49,026 bases of DNA from Bacteroidota bacterium (lineage in GTDB: Bacteria > Spirochaetota > Spirochaetia > JABMQR01), in NCBI GenBank assembly GCA_013202335.1, contig JABMQR010000345.1:1-49026 (forward strand), read 5' to 3'. Shown in pieces: positions 23,607-31,222 of the stretch. The notes under the pieces were generated by a model, which saw nothing but the letters and a program-made list of their open reading frames with translations, was not told the origin of the DNA and did no database searches. The position numbers and the translations under genes were made by a program. The number at the start of each line of letters is the position of its first letter. The stretch's first letter is position 1.

Positions 23607-24582
23607 TACTTTTACCAATAAACTCAGTTATGAGCCGTTCAGCTTCTTTTTTTCCGTCTGCATGTGGATAGAGTAAAAATGCATGAATGGTTTGTCTGCA
23701 CATAAGATAGGTCGCTGAAACTCCCGCTTTTCGCAGGATTTTTGCGTATTGGGCTCCGTCATCCCGCAGAAGATCATATTCTGCTGTAATTATAAGAGCC
23801 TTGGGAAGTCCAGTATGATTTTGGGCAAGCAATGGGGAAAAGTAAGGATTGTATATATCACTCTTATCCCTGCAATATGCTGTTATAAAAAATTCTATAT
23901 CCTTTTTTGTCAAGATAGGTAACTTTCCATCCAATTTGTAAGCTTCGGATACCATCCTTCCATCCGTAACGGGACAGTGCAGTATTTGACCATGAATTTT
24001 CGGACCTTCCCGATCACGTGCCATAAGGCTGACTGAAGCAGCAAGATTGCCTCCGGAACTGGTTCCCATAACATAAATTAAATCTTGATCAATCATTAAC
24101 CCATCAGCATGATCATGCAGCCAGACAAGTGAGTCGAAAGCATCTTCAGCTGCTGTAGGAAATTTATGGCTCGGGGCAAGTCGGTATTCAACTGAAAGTA
24201 CTGGGATACCAATCATGGATGAGAGTCTTTCGCAAAACCTGGTATGCATGGCTTTTGCTGACATTACCCAGCCTCCTCCGTGAAAGTATAGTATAGCCGG
24301 GGTTTTTTTGGTTAAGCTTACAGAGGTGCTTCGTGGCATGAAAAGGGTTCCGGATATTTCCCCGCCATGTACGGGGATTACCAGTTCCTGTTTTTCAGAA
24401 GGAACTCCGGTCTGGTTAAAAATTTTTCTAGTGATGACATTATCTGGAATCCTGATATTATTGAATTTCTCGATTTCTTTTTCAGACATAACATAAACAG
24501 GTTTTCGTATTGCTATTTCAATTAAGCGAACCATGCGGTGCATACGTTTTGACATTGGAAGACGGTTGATTAGTTTTTTCAT
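23599..24582 (-). CDS. Alpha/beta hydrolase, hormone-sensitive lipase (HSL) family esterase
   Basis: The product has 327 residues. The oxyanion motif HGGGW is at about 120, the nucleophile elbow GTSSGGNLAA follows near 185, and acid and base residues lie in EYDLLRDDG and IHAF. This order defines the HSL (family IV) carboxylesterases. No signal peptide is evident. ATG 24582 lacks a strong ribosome site. The natural ester is unknown. Confidence 0.88.
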   Translation of the reverse strand: MKKLINRLPMSKRMHRMVRLIEIAIRKPVYVMSEKEIEKFNNIRIPDNVITRKIFNQTGVPSEKQELVIPVHGGEISGTLFMPRSTSVSLTKKTPAILYFHGGGWVMSAKAMHTRFCERLSSMIGIPVLSVEYRLAPSHKFPTAAEDAFDSLVWLHDHADGLMIDQDLIYVMGTSSGGNLAASVSLMARDREGPKIHGQILHCPVTDGRMVSEAYKLDGKLPILTKKDIEFFITAYCRDKSDIYNPYFSPLLAQNHTGLPKALIITAEYDLLRDDGAQYAKILRKAGVSATYLMCRQTIHAFLLYPHADGKKEAERLITEFIGKSTT

Positions 24583-24621
24583 TCATTAATTGTTTTATAA
24601 GTTTCCTTACAAAGTATTTAG

Positions 24622-24708
24622 ATACCAGCTGAATACAGGAAACAGCTGGTATACTATTTAGTAGTAGAAGTTTTTGATTGCATATATGTATATATAATCA
24701 AAAACTTC
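24622..24708. terminator. Two hairpins downstream of the lipoprotein gene
   Basis: ATACCAGCTG (24622-24631) pairs with CAGCTGGTAT (24643-24652). GAAGTTTTTGATT (24667-24679) pairs with AATCAAAAACTTC (24696-24708). They lie beyond the 3' end of the leftward lipoprotein gene and upstream of the esterase. The second has the same arm start as repeats at 7126 and 18236. Confidence 0.5.
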
Positions 24709-24757
24709 GAAAGACATTATTAAAATTATAATTTATAGTTGTCTCAATAGTAAGTGA

Positions 24758-25102
24758 TTAGTTATAAGTTATTCTGGTTGGTTTTCCCGGCAGAACGATT
24801 TGATCATAAAAACTATCAAGTTCAATATTGAAAAAATTTGCAAACTGGACATCATAATAACCGGAGGGCACGTTTAAGTAATATGCATCACCGGGTTCTA
24901 TTACGTCATCTTCCATCACATCGTCACCCCAATCCATAGAGTTTGCACTGCTTATGTATAGAAAAAAGATGGTATCATCTGATTGATTGTCTATAATGAT
25001 GGTTCCCATATCGTCAAATCCGTCAAGCGTAGAACAGGAAGACAAGCTTACCAGAAACCCAACAGCTACAAGCAAAAGTAATACTTTTTGTATTTTCTTC
25101 AT
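24758..25102 (-). CDS. Small lipoprotein with the domain shared by the HtrA-like protease
   Basis: The product has 114 residues. An N-terminal lipoprotein signal has lipobox LSSC at about residues 20-23. The mature part TIIIDNQSDDTIFFLYISSANSMDWGDD...EPGDAYYLNVPSGYYDVQF resembles residues 230-300 of the protease encoded at 20909-21925 (N-x-(T/S)-x-Y/D-I-x-(F/Y)-LY-(I/V)-S then DWGDD). It is probably a surface or periplasmic beta-sandwich domain; the function is unknown. A palindromic operator-like element lies just upstream. Confidence 0.75.
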   Translation of the reverse strand: MKKIQKVLLLLVAVGFLVSLSSCSTLDGFDDMGTIIIDNQSDDTIFFLYISSANSMDWGDDVMEDDVIEPGDAYYLNVPSGYYDVQFANFFNIELDSFYDQIVLPGKPTRITYN

Positions 25103-25119
25103 TTTTGTTCTCCTACATT

Positions 25120-25156
25120 ATTATAATACATGTAAAGTAATTATGTGTATTATAAT
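25120..25156. promoter_or_regulatory. Palindromic operator-like element at the lipoprotein promoter
   Basis: ATTATAATACA (25120-25130) and TGTATTATAAT (25146-25156) are perfect 11-bp inverted arms. Each arm contains a TATAAT -10-like box, and the lower one is about 20 nt before the lipoprotein start. This is a likely binding site for a dimeric regulator, or paired promoters. Confidence 0.5.
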
Positions 25157-25293
25157 AGTACCCTGCTTGGAGAAAAATGTAAAAAGAATTTTTATCTCCC
25201 ACCCTTGACAGCATAATTCACCCTATTGATAGTTGTAGATGCAGGTCTTGTATCAAAATTTAGAGAGTGAGGATCTTTTTAAATTGACTCAGG

Positions 25294-26064
25294 TTACTGG
25301 AGTTCTCTTTTTTTTCTCTTTGGTATAAGGATTACTGCTGCTGTTCCGCTGATCACTGCCGCGATTGCTAAGGCTAACCAAATCCCAACCCCTGAGGAAA
25401 AATTGAATCGGACAAGAGAGGGAGTTGTATTCTGTATTGCTGAATATGCCGGTGAAATTTGTTTAACTGATTCGGGGCGGGTCACTTTAATTATTGATAC
25501 CGGTTCAATGTATGAGTGTACTGCTGATGGCTTAAGAGAATTGAGGGTTCCTGTTTTTCCTTCTCCTGCGCGTGTTGATTCGCTGGAAACGGTAACAGAA
25601 AACGTTCTACTCTCTCCGGTAACTGCTGTTTCGATTGATTTTGGTAAAGAAATTACTCCGATTACTGCTGTTCTATCAAGGAATGAGGCCGTTAAGGAAT
25701 AAGTTTTTTGTCTGGTGTTGAGCGCGTTCAGATAGATTGGTCGTTCCTCGATATCTACTGGTTCCACTATTGGAGCTGCTTCATGAGATTGTTCCGGAGC
25801 TGCTAAAGCAGTCTCTGCGCTGGGTGGCAGGGGTGCTGGAGAAAGTGCAGGCTGTCGCCCCGCTTCATTCAGAATCGCTACCAGAGGTGAATCTTCATTG
25901 GTTCCAACGGCTGTTTCAGAAGGTGCAGCCTGTTCAGGTTCAGACACAATTGAAGTAACAGGAGTGGAGCAGGCAGAGAACGAGAGGAGGAGTAAAATTA
26001 TGAGTATTTTCACAATTGCTTGTAAAGATGTTTTCTGTGCCTGGCACGTTTTACTGTTCTTCAT
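25294..26064 (-). CDS. Putative lipoprotein with a C-terminal membrane segment
   Basis: The product has 256 residues and I do not recognise it. The N-terminal hydrophobic stretch ends in LSFSAC-S, a lipobox near residue 32. A Pro/Ala/Glu-rich low-complexity part spans about 35-105, then a Ser/Thr-rich region, and finally a membrane helix (about 228-248) followed by KRKKREL. The layout resembles a surface protein anchored at both ends. The 190-bp gap to the next lipoprotein holds its downstream region and the 25120 palindrome. The family is unknown. Confidence 0.6.
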   Translation of the reverse strand: MKNSKTCQAQKTSLQAIVKILIILLLLSFSACSTPVTSIVSEPEQAAPSETAVGTNEDSPLVAILNEAGRQPALSPAPLPPSAETALAAPEQSHEAAPIVEPVDIEERPIYLNALNTRQKTYSLTASFLDRTAVIGVISLPKSIETAVTGESRTFSVTVSSESTRAGEGKTGTLNSLKPSAVHSYIEPVSIIKVTRPESVKQISPAYSAIQNTTPSLVRFNFSSGVGIWLALAIAAVISGTAAVILIPKRKKRELQ

Positions 26065-26072
26065 TCTAACCT

Positions 26073-26112
26073 ATTGTAACACTACAGTGTTTAATGTCAA
26101 TCAACTGTAGTG
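26073..26112 (-). promoter_or_regulatory. Promoter with overlapping inverted repeat, lipoprotein gene
   Basis: On the minus strand TTGACA (26100-26095), 16 nt, then TACAAT (26078-26073), with the ATG 8 nt on. CACTACAG (26080-26087) and CTGTAGTG (26105-26112) are perfect inverted arms that straddle the -35 box, so a repressor could bind here. Confidence 0.65.
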
Positions 26113-26258
26113 ATCCCTCCCTATAAATTGTCCTCTAATGCATAACAAGTTTCGCTGTATAAAAGTTACTTTTTCTAAAGAGTATTTTTATTTAATATAA
26201 GTACATACAGTGTGAAAGTGCATGCTTTTATTAAAAATCGGTTTCTGGTAAAGGAGTT

Positions 26259-26332
26259 TGGAGGTATGGGGAATTGAACCCCAGACCTCTTGAATGCCAT
26301 TCAAGCGCTCTAGCCAACTGAGCTACACCCCC
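26259..26332 (-). tRNA. tRNA-Ala (anticodon GGC)
   Basis: The minus strand reads GGGGGTG acceptor, the D-arm AGCTCAGTTGGCTAGAGC, an anticodon stem CTTGA/TCAAG with loop ATGGCAT (anticodon GGC), a short variable loop, and a TGGGG-TTCAATT-CCCCA T-arm. It closes with TACCTCC and discriminator A. CCA is not encoded. The acceptor contains two or three G-U pairs. Confidence 0.95.
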
Positions 26333-26464
26333 AAGAATACCTAAACAGAAACAGCTTCCGCGTGAAGATATTTGAGAATACCGAGAAGTAAACTTTCTGT
26401 CAATGTGGAAAAAAACAAGTGCATTATCTATAGAAGAAACTTTCTGATTTATATATAAATAGGA

Positions 26465-27229
26465 ATGGCTGATATAAATATAATATTACTGCTGGGATTT
26501 GCACTTTGGGGTGCGATTGTAGGAATCATCGTAGGATTTACCGCTGTCGGAACAGGTTTGCTTGGTGTAAGCGGACTTATGATCATTTTTGGACTCGAAC
26601 CGCTGATCGCTGTGGGTACCATGGGTATTGCAGGATTTTTCCTCATGCTCTCCGGTACAGTACAGCACAAGAAGAATGATAACATCCATATTCCTGTAGC
26701 CCTGATGACAGCTGCCACTGCTGTTCCCATGTCCTACATCACCGCAACCTATGCAGAGAAGATAAATGAAGTCATCTCACTGAGATTTATACTTGGCGGA
26801 ATAATAATACTTTCAGTAGTACTGCTTTTTTATAGATACTTCATTATGAAAAGTGATGAAGCACCATTTCAGTTTTCAACCTGGAAAAAATTCTCAGCAC
26901 CAGTTATGGGAATAATTCTTGGCGGACTTATGGGTGTTACCAGTATAAGCGGTTCCATTCTGGTAGTAATGTTTTTGCTGGTTATGCATATGCCGGCGAC
27001 AATGGCCGTTGGAACAACCAGTGCAGTTAGTGCTGTCTCCCTTTTGGTTGCGGGAATTGCACATGTACAGGGTGGGAATATAGACTGGCAGGCAATAATA
27101 GGATTGATACCCGGAGCCTTGATTGGGGCTGCTGTTGGTGCAAAGTTCTCAGACCGTGTTCCGGTAAAATTCTTGCGTATTGGAATACTGGTGATCCTTC
27201 TGGCTGCAGGTATAATGATTTTCGTATAG
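26465..27229 (+). CDS. TauE/SafE family (DUF81) membrane transporter
   Basis: The product is a 254-residue protein with about eight membrane spans arranged as two similar halves. The repeated motif is GxxxGxxVGFTAVGTGLLGVSGLM in the first half and GIILGGLMGVTSISGSILVVMFLL in the second, as in TauE/SafE sulfite and organosulfonate exporters. The substrate is not readable. TATAAA ends 5 nt before ATG 26465. Its stop lies 2 nt from the stop of the opposing DUF362 gene. Confidence 0.88.
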   Translation: MADINIILLLGFALWGAIVGIIVGFTAVGTGLLGVSGLMIIFGLEPLIAVGTMGIAGFFLMLSGTVQHKKNDNIHIPVALMTAATAVPMSYITATYAEKINEVISLRFILGGIIILSVVLLFYRYFIMKSDEAPFQFSTWKKFSAPVMGIILGGLMGVTSISGSILVVMFLLVMHMPATMAVGTTSAVSAVSLLVAGIAHVQGGNIDWQAIIGLIPGALIGAAVGAKFSDRVPVKFLRIGILVILLAAGIMIFV

Positions 27230-27231
27230 AG

Positions 27232-28353
27232 CTATGTTAGTTCAGATATAATTTGAGCGATTACCTCTGATGTCGGCGGGCATCCGGGAACAGAGTGGGT
27301 AAATCCTGCTGTACATGTACCGATTCCTATGCAGGAACTGATGAATTTCTGAGAACTGCTTGTCCCTCTGAAGGCTCTCCCTATTGCAAAACCCGCACTT
27401 CCCAAATCTTCCACACTTCGTAAGGCTCCGATAAGGGCGGCATAGCATGATGAGCAGGCCTCCTGCTCATCGACTCTTTTTGCAAGACCTTCAAGAACCT
27501 TATCCCGGGATACAGTATGCTTTTGTTCAGGAGTATTGAGTTCCAGTATTTGATTTTGGTTTCCTTCCCATAATAATCCAACCCCAAGCTCTGCCGAGCG
27601 GGAAATGTAGGGAATATCTGAATAGTTCAAACCGATAAAAGTCGCAGCATAGCTGTCAATTAATACGGGGTCAGCACTGCAGATAATTCTATTTAGCGAA
27701 GAGGGAGATCCACCCTCCTCAAAAGTCGGATCTCCGCAGATTCCATCCATTACAATGAAATCCTGCTTAATAACCGTGTTTAGTTTTGCAATGGGTTCGT
27801 TCAGTCCTAAAGAGTGAAAACGGCGTTTTTCTGAATCTGGTATACAACCCTTCAAATTTTTCAGTGCACCGGTATAGTAGGTTTGACAATGCCCTTTCAG
27901 TACGGGAATATTGATAAGAAAGTCAATTTTATGCATGATGTTGCAAACCTTAAGAGCGTACCCATCTGCATCAACAGTAAAAAAACCATCTTCCTGTGTG
28001 TTAATTAATGTTATCCCGGCTTTTTCGGCAAGTTTTTCATATCCGCAGTCCCGGTAAGCTTTTGTTGTGTTATCCCCGACCCAGGACCCCTCAACAATTA
28101 TAATGTTTTTATATCCATAAGATTGCAGGTACACAATAATCCCCTCACATATTTCGGGGTGGGTGGTAGCTCCGTCGTCAGCCGGACGTGAAACCACGAG
28201 ATTTGGTTTTAGTGCCAGCAAGGCTTTTTTGTCTGTCGGTAAGCGATCTTTAAGTGAGACTGTTTCAAGGAGTGTTGTGGCCATTTCCTGCAGAGAACGG
28301 GTCTCTCGGGTCTTATAAATTACTGCTATAGGGCGATCAGGAATTGAACTCAT
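27232..28353 (-). CDS. DUF362 domain protein
   Basis: The product has 373 residues. The DUF362 signature is visible: KPNLVVSRPADDGATTHPEI, VEGSWVGDNTTKAYRDCGY, INIPVLKGHCQTYYTGALKNLKGC and the ADPVLIDSYAA segment. Members are often fused to ferredoxin domains; none is seen, but Cys residues (QEACSSCYAAL, CIGIGTC, VPGCPP) cluster in the last quarter and could hold a metal or iron-sulfur cluster. The start codon overlaps the stop of the upstream beta-glucosidase (ATGA). The function is unknown. Confidence 0.85.
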   Translation of the reverse strand: MSSIPDRPIAVIYKTRETRSLQEMATTLLETVSLKDRLPTDKKALLALKPNLVVSRPADDGATTHPEICEGIIVYLQSYGYKNIIIVEGSWVGDNTTKAYRDCGYEKLAEKAGITLINTQEDGFFTVDADGYALKVCNIMHKIDFLINIPVLKGHCQTYYTGALKNLKGCIPDSEKRRFHSLGLNEPIAKLNTVIKQDFIVMDGICGDPTFEEGGSPSSLNRIICSADPVLIDSYAATFIGLNYSDIPYISRSAELGVGLLWEGNQNQILELNTPEQKHTVSRDKVLEGLAKRVDEQEACSSCYAALIGALRSVEDLGSAGFAIGRAFRGTSSSQKFISSCIGIGTCTAGFTHSVPGCPPTSEVIAQIISELT

Positions 28354-29690
28354 GAGAGAAGAAATTTCTGGTAGTAGTAATAACTCGATTTTGGAATCCT
28401 TTCAAGATTTTCATAATCACAATAGATCAATCCAAAACGCCTGGAATACCCGTAAGCCCACTCAAAATTATCGATAAAACTCCATGCATAATACCCTTTA
28501 AGCGGGATGCCGGCCTGTACGGCTTTTTTGCAGATATCAAGATGCTCCTGAAGATATGCTATCCGTTTAGGATCATCCACTGATTTTTCTCCGGTTTTAG
28601 TTGTTAGGAGTTTTTCATCCCAGGCAGAGCCGTTCTCCGTGATTATTAAGGGAAGACTGCCGCACTCATTATGTGCCCATTCAAGTAGTCTGAATAAGCC
28701 GTCAGGTGTTATATCCCAATCCATTGCTGTTTTTGGATAGTCTGTATCTACCTGTTTAAACTGTTCGGGGTGGGTCTGATCAAAAGCTGCAGTTGATTCA
28801 GAATAATAATTAATACCGAGGAAGTCCATTTTTCCGGCAATACACTTCATGTCTCCATCCTGAATAGGAAGTTGAACTTCTGGATAGGCATCTAAATGAC
28901 GTTTTGGATAACCTTTACCAAGAAGGGGGTTCAGGTACATTCGTGATTGGTTATCAGCTGCCCGGTCCGCAGCAAGGATGTCTTCCGGGGCATCACTTGC
29001 AGGTTTGGGAAGAATCAGATTCAGGGTTGTCCCAATTGCACCAGGAAATTTTCCTTTCCTGAAGCATTCTAGAGCCAGACCATGAGCGAGATTCAGGTGG
29101 TGCAGGGCATTGTACATACTCTGCATATTACTAATCCCTGGTGCATGAATTCCAATTCCGTAACCAAGGAATGCTGAGCAAAATGGTTCATTGAGTGTAA
29201 CCCATGAATTAATCCTGTCAGAAAACGCTTTGAAACAGATTTCAGCAAATCTGGCAAATGCATATGCAGTTTGGCGATTTGTCCAACCTCCAGTATCCTC
29301 AAGTTTCTGAGGCAGGTCCCAGTGGTATAAAGTGATCATGGGAGTAATCCCTGCGGCGAGCAGTGAATCTATAAGTTTTGAGTAAAACTCAATACCTTTT
29401 TTATTAACTTTTCCGTCCCCGTCCGGGATAATTCTCGGCCAGGAAACCGACAGTCGGTAGGAATCAATACCAAGCTCTTTCAGAAGCTTAACATCTTCCG
29501 GGTATCGGTGGTAATGATCACAAGCTGTCTCTCCGGTGTTTCCATCACTGATGGCTCCAGGCTGGTCACAGAAGGTATCCCAGATACTTAGACCTTTCCC
29601 GTCTTCCTGTTTTGCCCCCTCAATTTGGAAGCTGGCAGTTGCAGTTCCGAAAACAAAATCAACAGGAAAATCTATACGTGAACTACTCAT
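28350..29690 (-). CDS. bglA: Glycoside hydrolase family 1 beta-glucosidase
   Basis: The product is a 446-residue (beta/alpha)8 retaining glycosidase. The acid/base is Glu168 in LNEP and the nucleophile is Glu352 in ITENGSAWDE. FVFGTATASFQIEGA and the C-terminal GYYAWSFIDNFEWAYGYSRRFG are family hallmarks. It has no signal peptide, so it splits imported beta-glucosides (cellobiose-like) in the cytosol. AAGGT precedes ATG 29690. It is in an operon with the DUF362 gene. Confidence 0.95.
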   Translation of the reverse strand: MSSSRIDFPVDFVFGTATASFQIEGAKQEDGKGLSIWDTFCDQPGAISDGNTGETACDHYHRYPEDVKLLKELGIDSYRLSVSWPRIIPDGDGKVNKKGIEFYSKLIDSLLAAGITPMITLYHWDLPQKLEDTGGWTNRQTAYAFARFAEICFKAFSDRINSWVTLNEPFCSAFLGYGIGIHAPGISNMQSMYNALHHLNLAHGLALECFRKGKFPGAIGTTLNLILPKPASDAPEDILAADRAADNQSRMYLNPLLGKGYPKRHLDAYPEVQLPIQDGDMKCIAGKMDFLGINYYSESTAAFDQTHPEQFKQVDTDYPKTAMDWDITPDGLFRLLEWAHNECGSLPLIITENGSAWDEKLLTTKTGEKSVDDPKRIAYLQEHLDICKKAVQAGIPLKGYYAWSFIDNFEWAYGYSRRFGLIYCDYENLERIPKSSYYYYQKFLLS

Positions 29691-29728
29691 TATTTCTTAC
29701 CTTTATTGTGCTATTGTTTAGTTGTTCC

Positions 29729-29758
29729 ATCTTAGGGGTAACTTGCCGGAAGTGTCAA
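29729..29758 (-). promoter_or_regulatory. Sigma-70-type promoter of the beta-glucosidase operon
   Basis: On the minus strand TTGACA (29758-29753), an 18-nt spacer, then TAAGAT (29734-29729), about 38 nt before the start codon. CCATCT/AGATGG arms flank the promoter and may mark a regulator site. Confidence 0.6.
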
Positions 29759-29794
29759 TCCTGAGATGGATTTACTATTGAAACGAAGTTTCCT

Positions 29795-31024
29795 TCAGGA
29801 GAAGACCGTCCTTCCTCCAAACTCTTCGGATCGTGATTTCCCGTACTGGATTACTGCCTCTACATCAGCCTCTGGTTCATGTGAGGCCTCAATTTCTACT
29901 GAAAGTTTATGAAGTCTCTGCAGGCTGTCCAATTGTTCTCTGTTTCCAATCTTTGCTTTTTTTATCGCCTGTTTCATAATTGTGATTGTTTTATCATAAA
30001 TATGTAACGGGACAGGAAAAGGGTGCCCATCTTTTCCCCCGTGTGCAAAAGAGAAACGGGCAGGATCGAAAAATCTGTTTGGTTTGCCGTACACCACCTC
30101 ACTTACCAGTGCCAAAGACTGCATGGTTCGGGGGCCCACTCCATTCATTAACAGCACATCGGTAAAGGATGAAAACTGTTTATCATAAGCTGCAGTAAGG
30201 ACTGCTCCCAATCTTCGTGATGAAACATCAGAAGCTTGTACTTCGTGATGCCGGGGCATAACGAGGGAAGGTTCTGAAGCGTCCCAGAGTTCCAGCTGAA
30301 TTTTCCGGGGCTGCGGAGAAATGAGGCCTAGTGAAAGGAGCTCCTTTGATTGAAGGGAGGGACTGGTATTCAGAAAATCAAGAACTGCGTTTCTGGACTC
30401 CCCTGCACGACGGTCACTGAAGTTTATTATTTCACCGCTGTTTCTGCCGACAATGCCTGTCTGCGGATTATCCACAAAGGATCCGGCATTTGCTGAATGC
30501 CAGTGGTATCGTCGGGCCATACCGGAGGTTTTATTCATTCCCTGCTGGACTACCGCCCACTGACTATTGCGGCTAAGAGCAAATGTATGAAGGTATATCT
30601 GGAAGCCATCCTGAATACAGGTGTTGTCAACTTTTGCACTTAATCGTGACGCCTCAGCCAGCTGATGACCCGGGGTTCCGAAAGTCTCTGAAATTGCCAG
30701 AAGTTCTGCAGGTGTTTGCCGTGAATACTTTCCTCTTCCCCCGCAGATATGAATTCCCAACTCCCGGGATATCGGGTTAACGGCACGCTTAAGAGCCCCG
30801 AGAACAGAGGTGGTGATTCCTGAAGAGTGCCAGTCCATCCCCATGACACACCCAAGTGCCTGAAACCAGAAAGGGTCACTCATTCTGCTGATCCATCCGG
30901 AGGTGCCAAATTCAGCGATAACGGCTTCGCTGATTGCCAAACCCAGTTTTGCCATACGGCTGGCAAGCCATTCAGGTACTTTTCCATAATGAAGAGGCAG
31001 ATCGGCTGTTCCACTACGTATCAT
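29795..31024 (-). CDS. DUF763 domain protein
   Basis: The product has 409 residues and matches DUF763 (COG1415), seen mainly in archaea and scattered bacteria: GTADLPLHYGKVPEWLASRM near the start, GMDWHSSGITTSVLGALK, ICGGRGKYSRQTP, and SQWAVVQQGMN...ARRYHWHS. The middle has FTDVLLMNGVGPRTMQSLALVSEVVYG, a helix-hairpin-helix-like GVGPRT segment suggesting DNA contact. The function is unknown; the patchy distribution suggests past transfer. ATG 31024 is 6 nt after a -10 box with no ribosome site. Confidence 0.88.
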   Translation of the reverse strand: MIRSGTADLPLHYGKVPEWLASRMAKLGLAISEAVIAEFGTSGWISRMSDPFWFQALGCVMGMDWHSSGITTSVLGALKRAVNPISRELGIHICGGRGKYSRQTPAELLAISETFGTPGHQLAEASRLSAKVDNTCIQDGFQIYLHTFALSRNSQWAVVQQGMNKTSGMARRYHWHSANAGSFVDNPQTGIVGRNSGEIINFSDRRAGESRNAVLDFLNTSPSLQSKELLSLGLISPQPRKIQLELWDASEPSLVMPRHHEVQASDVSSRRLGAVLTAAYDKQFSSFTDVLLMNGVGPRTMQSLALVSEVVYGKPNRFFDPARFSFAHGGKDGHPFPVPLHIYDKTITIMKQAIKKAKIGNREQLDSLQRLHKLSVEIEASHEPEADVEAVIQYGKSRSEEFGGRTVFS

Positions 31025-31030
31025 ATGTTA

Positions 31031-31060
31031 AGTATATCAGGGATGAGAGGAAAAAAGCAA
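31031..31060 (-). promoter_or_regulatory. Promoter of the DUF763 gene, likely leaderless
   Basis: On the minus strand TTGCTT (31060-31055), an 18-nt spacer, then TATACT (31036-31031). The ATG starts 6 nt after the -10 box, so the start codon should be at or next to +1. Confidence 0.65.
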
Positions 31061-31222
31061 AGAAATTTTGTAGAAAACATAACATTTAACGAAATAACAT
31101 ATTGTAATCAATATAACATTCTGTTATTATCGCAACAAATATATTGGAATCTATCAATATAGAGTATTAAATATTGTGAAAGATAGTGAATTAATTCATA
31201 ATACAACGCTTAGGAGGAAATA

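Noticed and set aside
31025..31222. Lysine riboswitch upstream of asd
   Set aside because: No conserved multi-helix core or terminator pair is recognisable; the region is just AT-rich.
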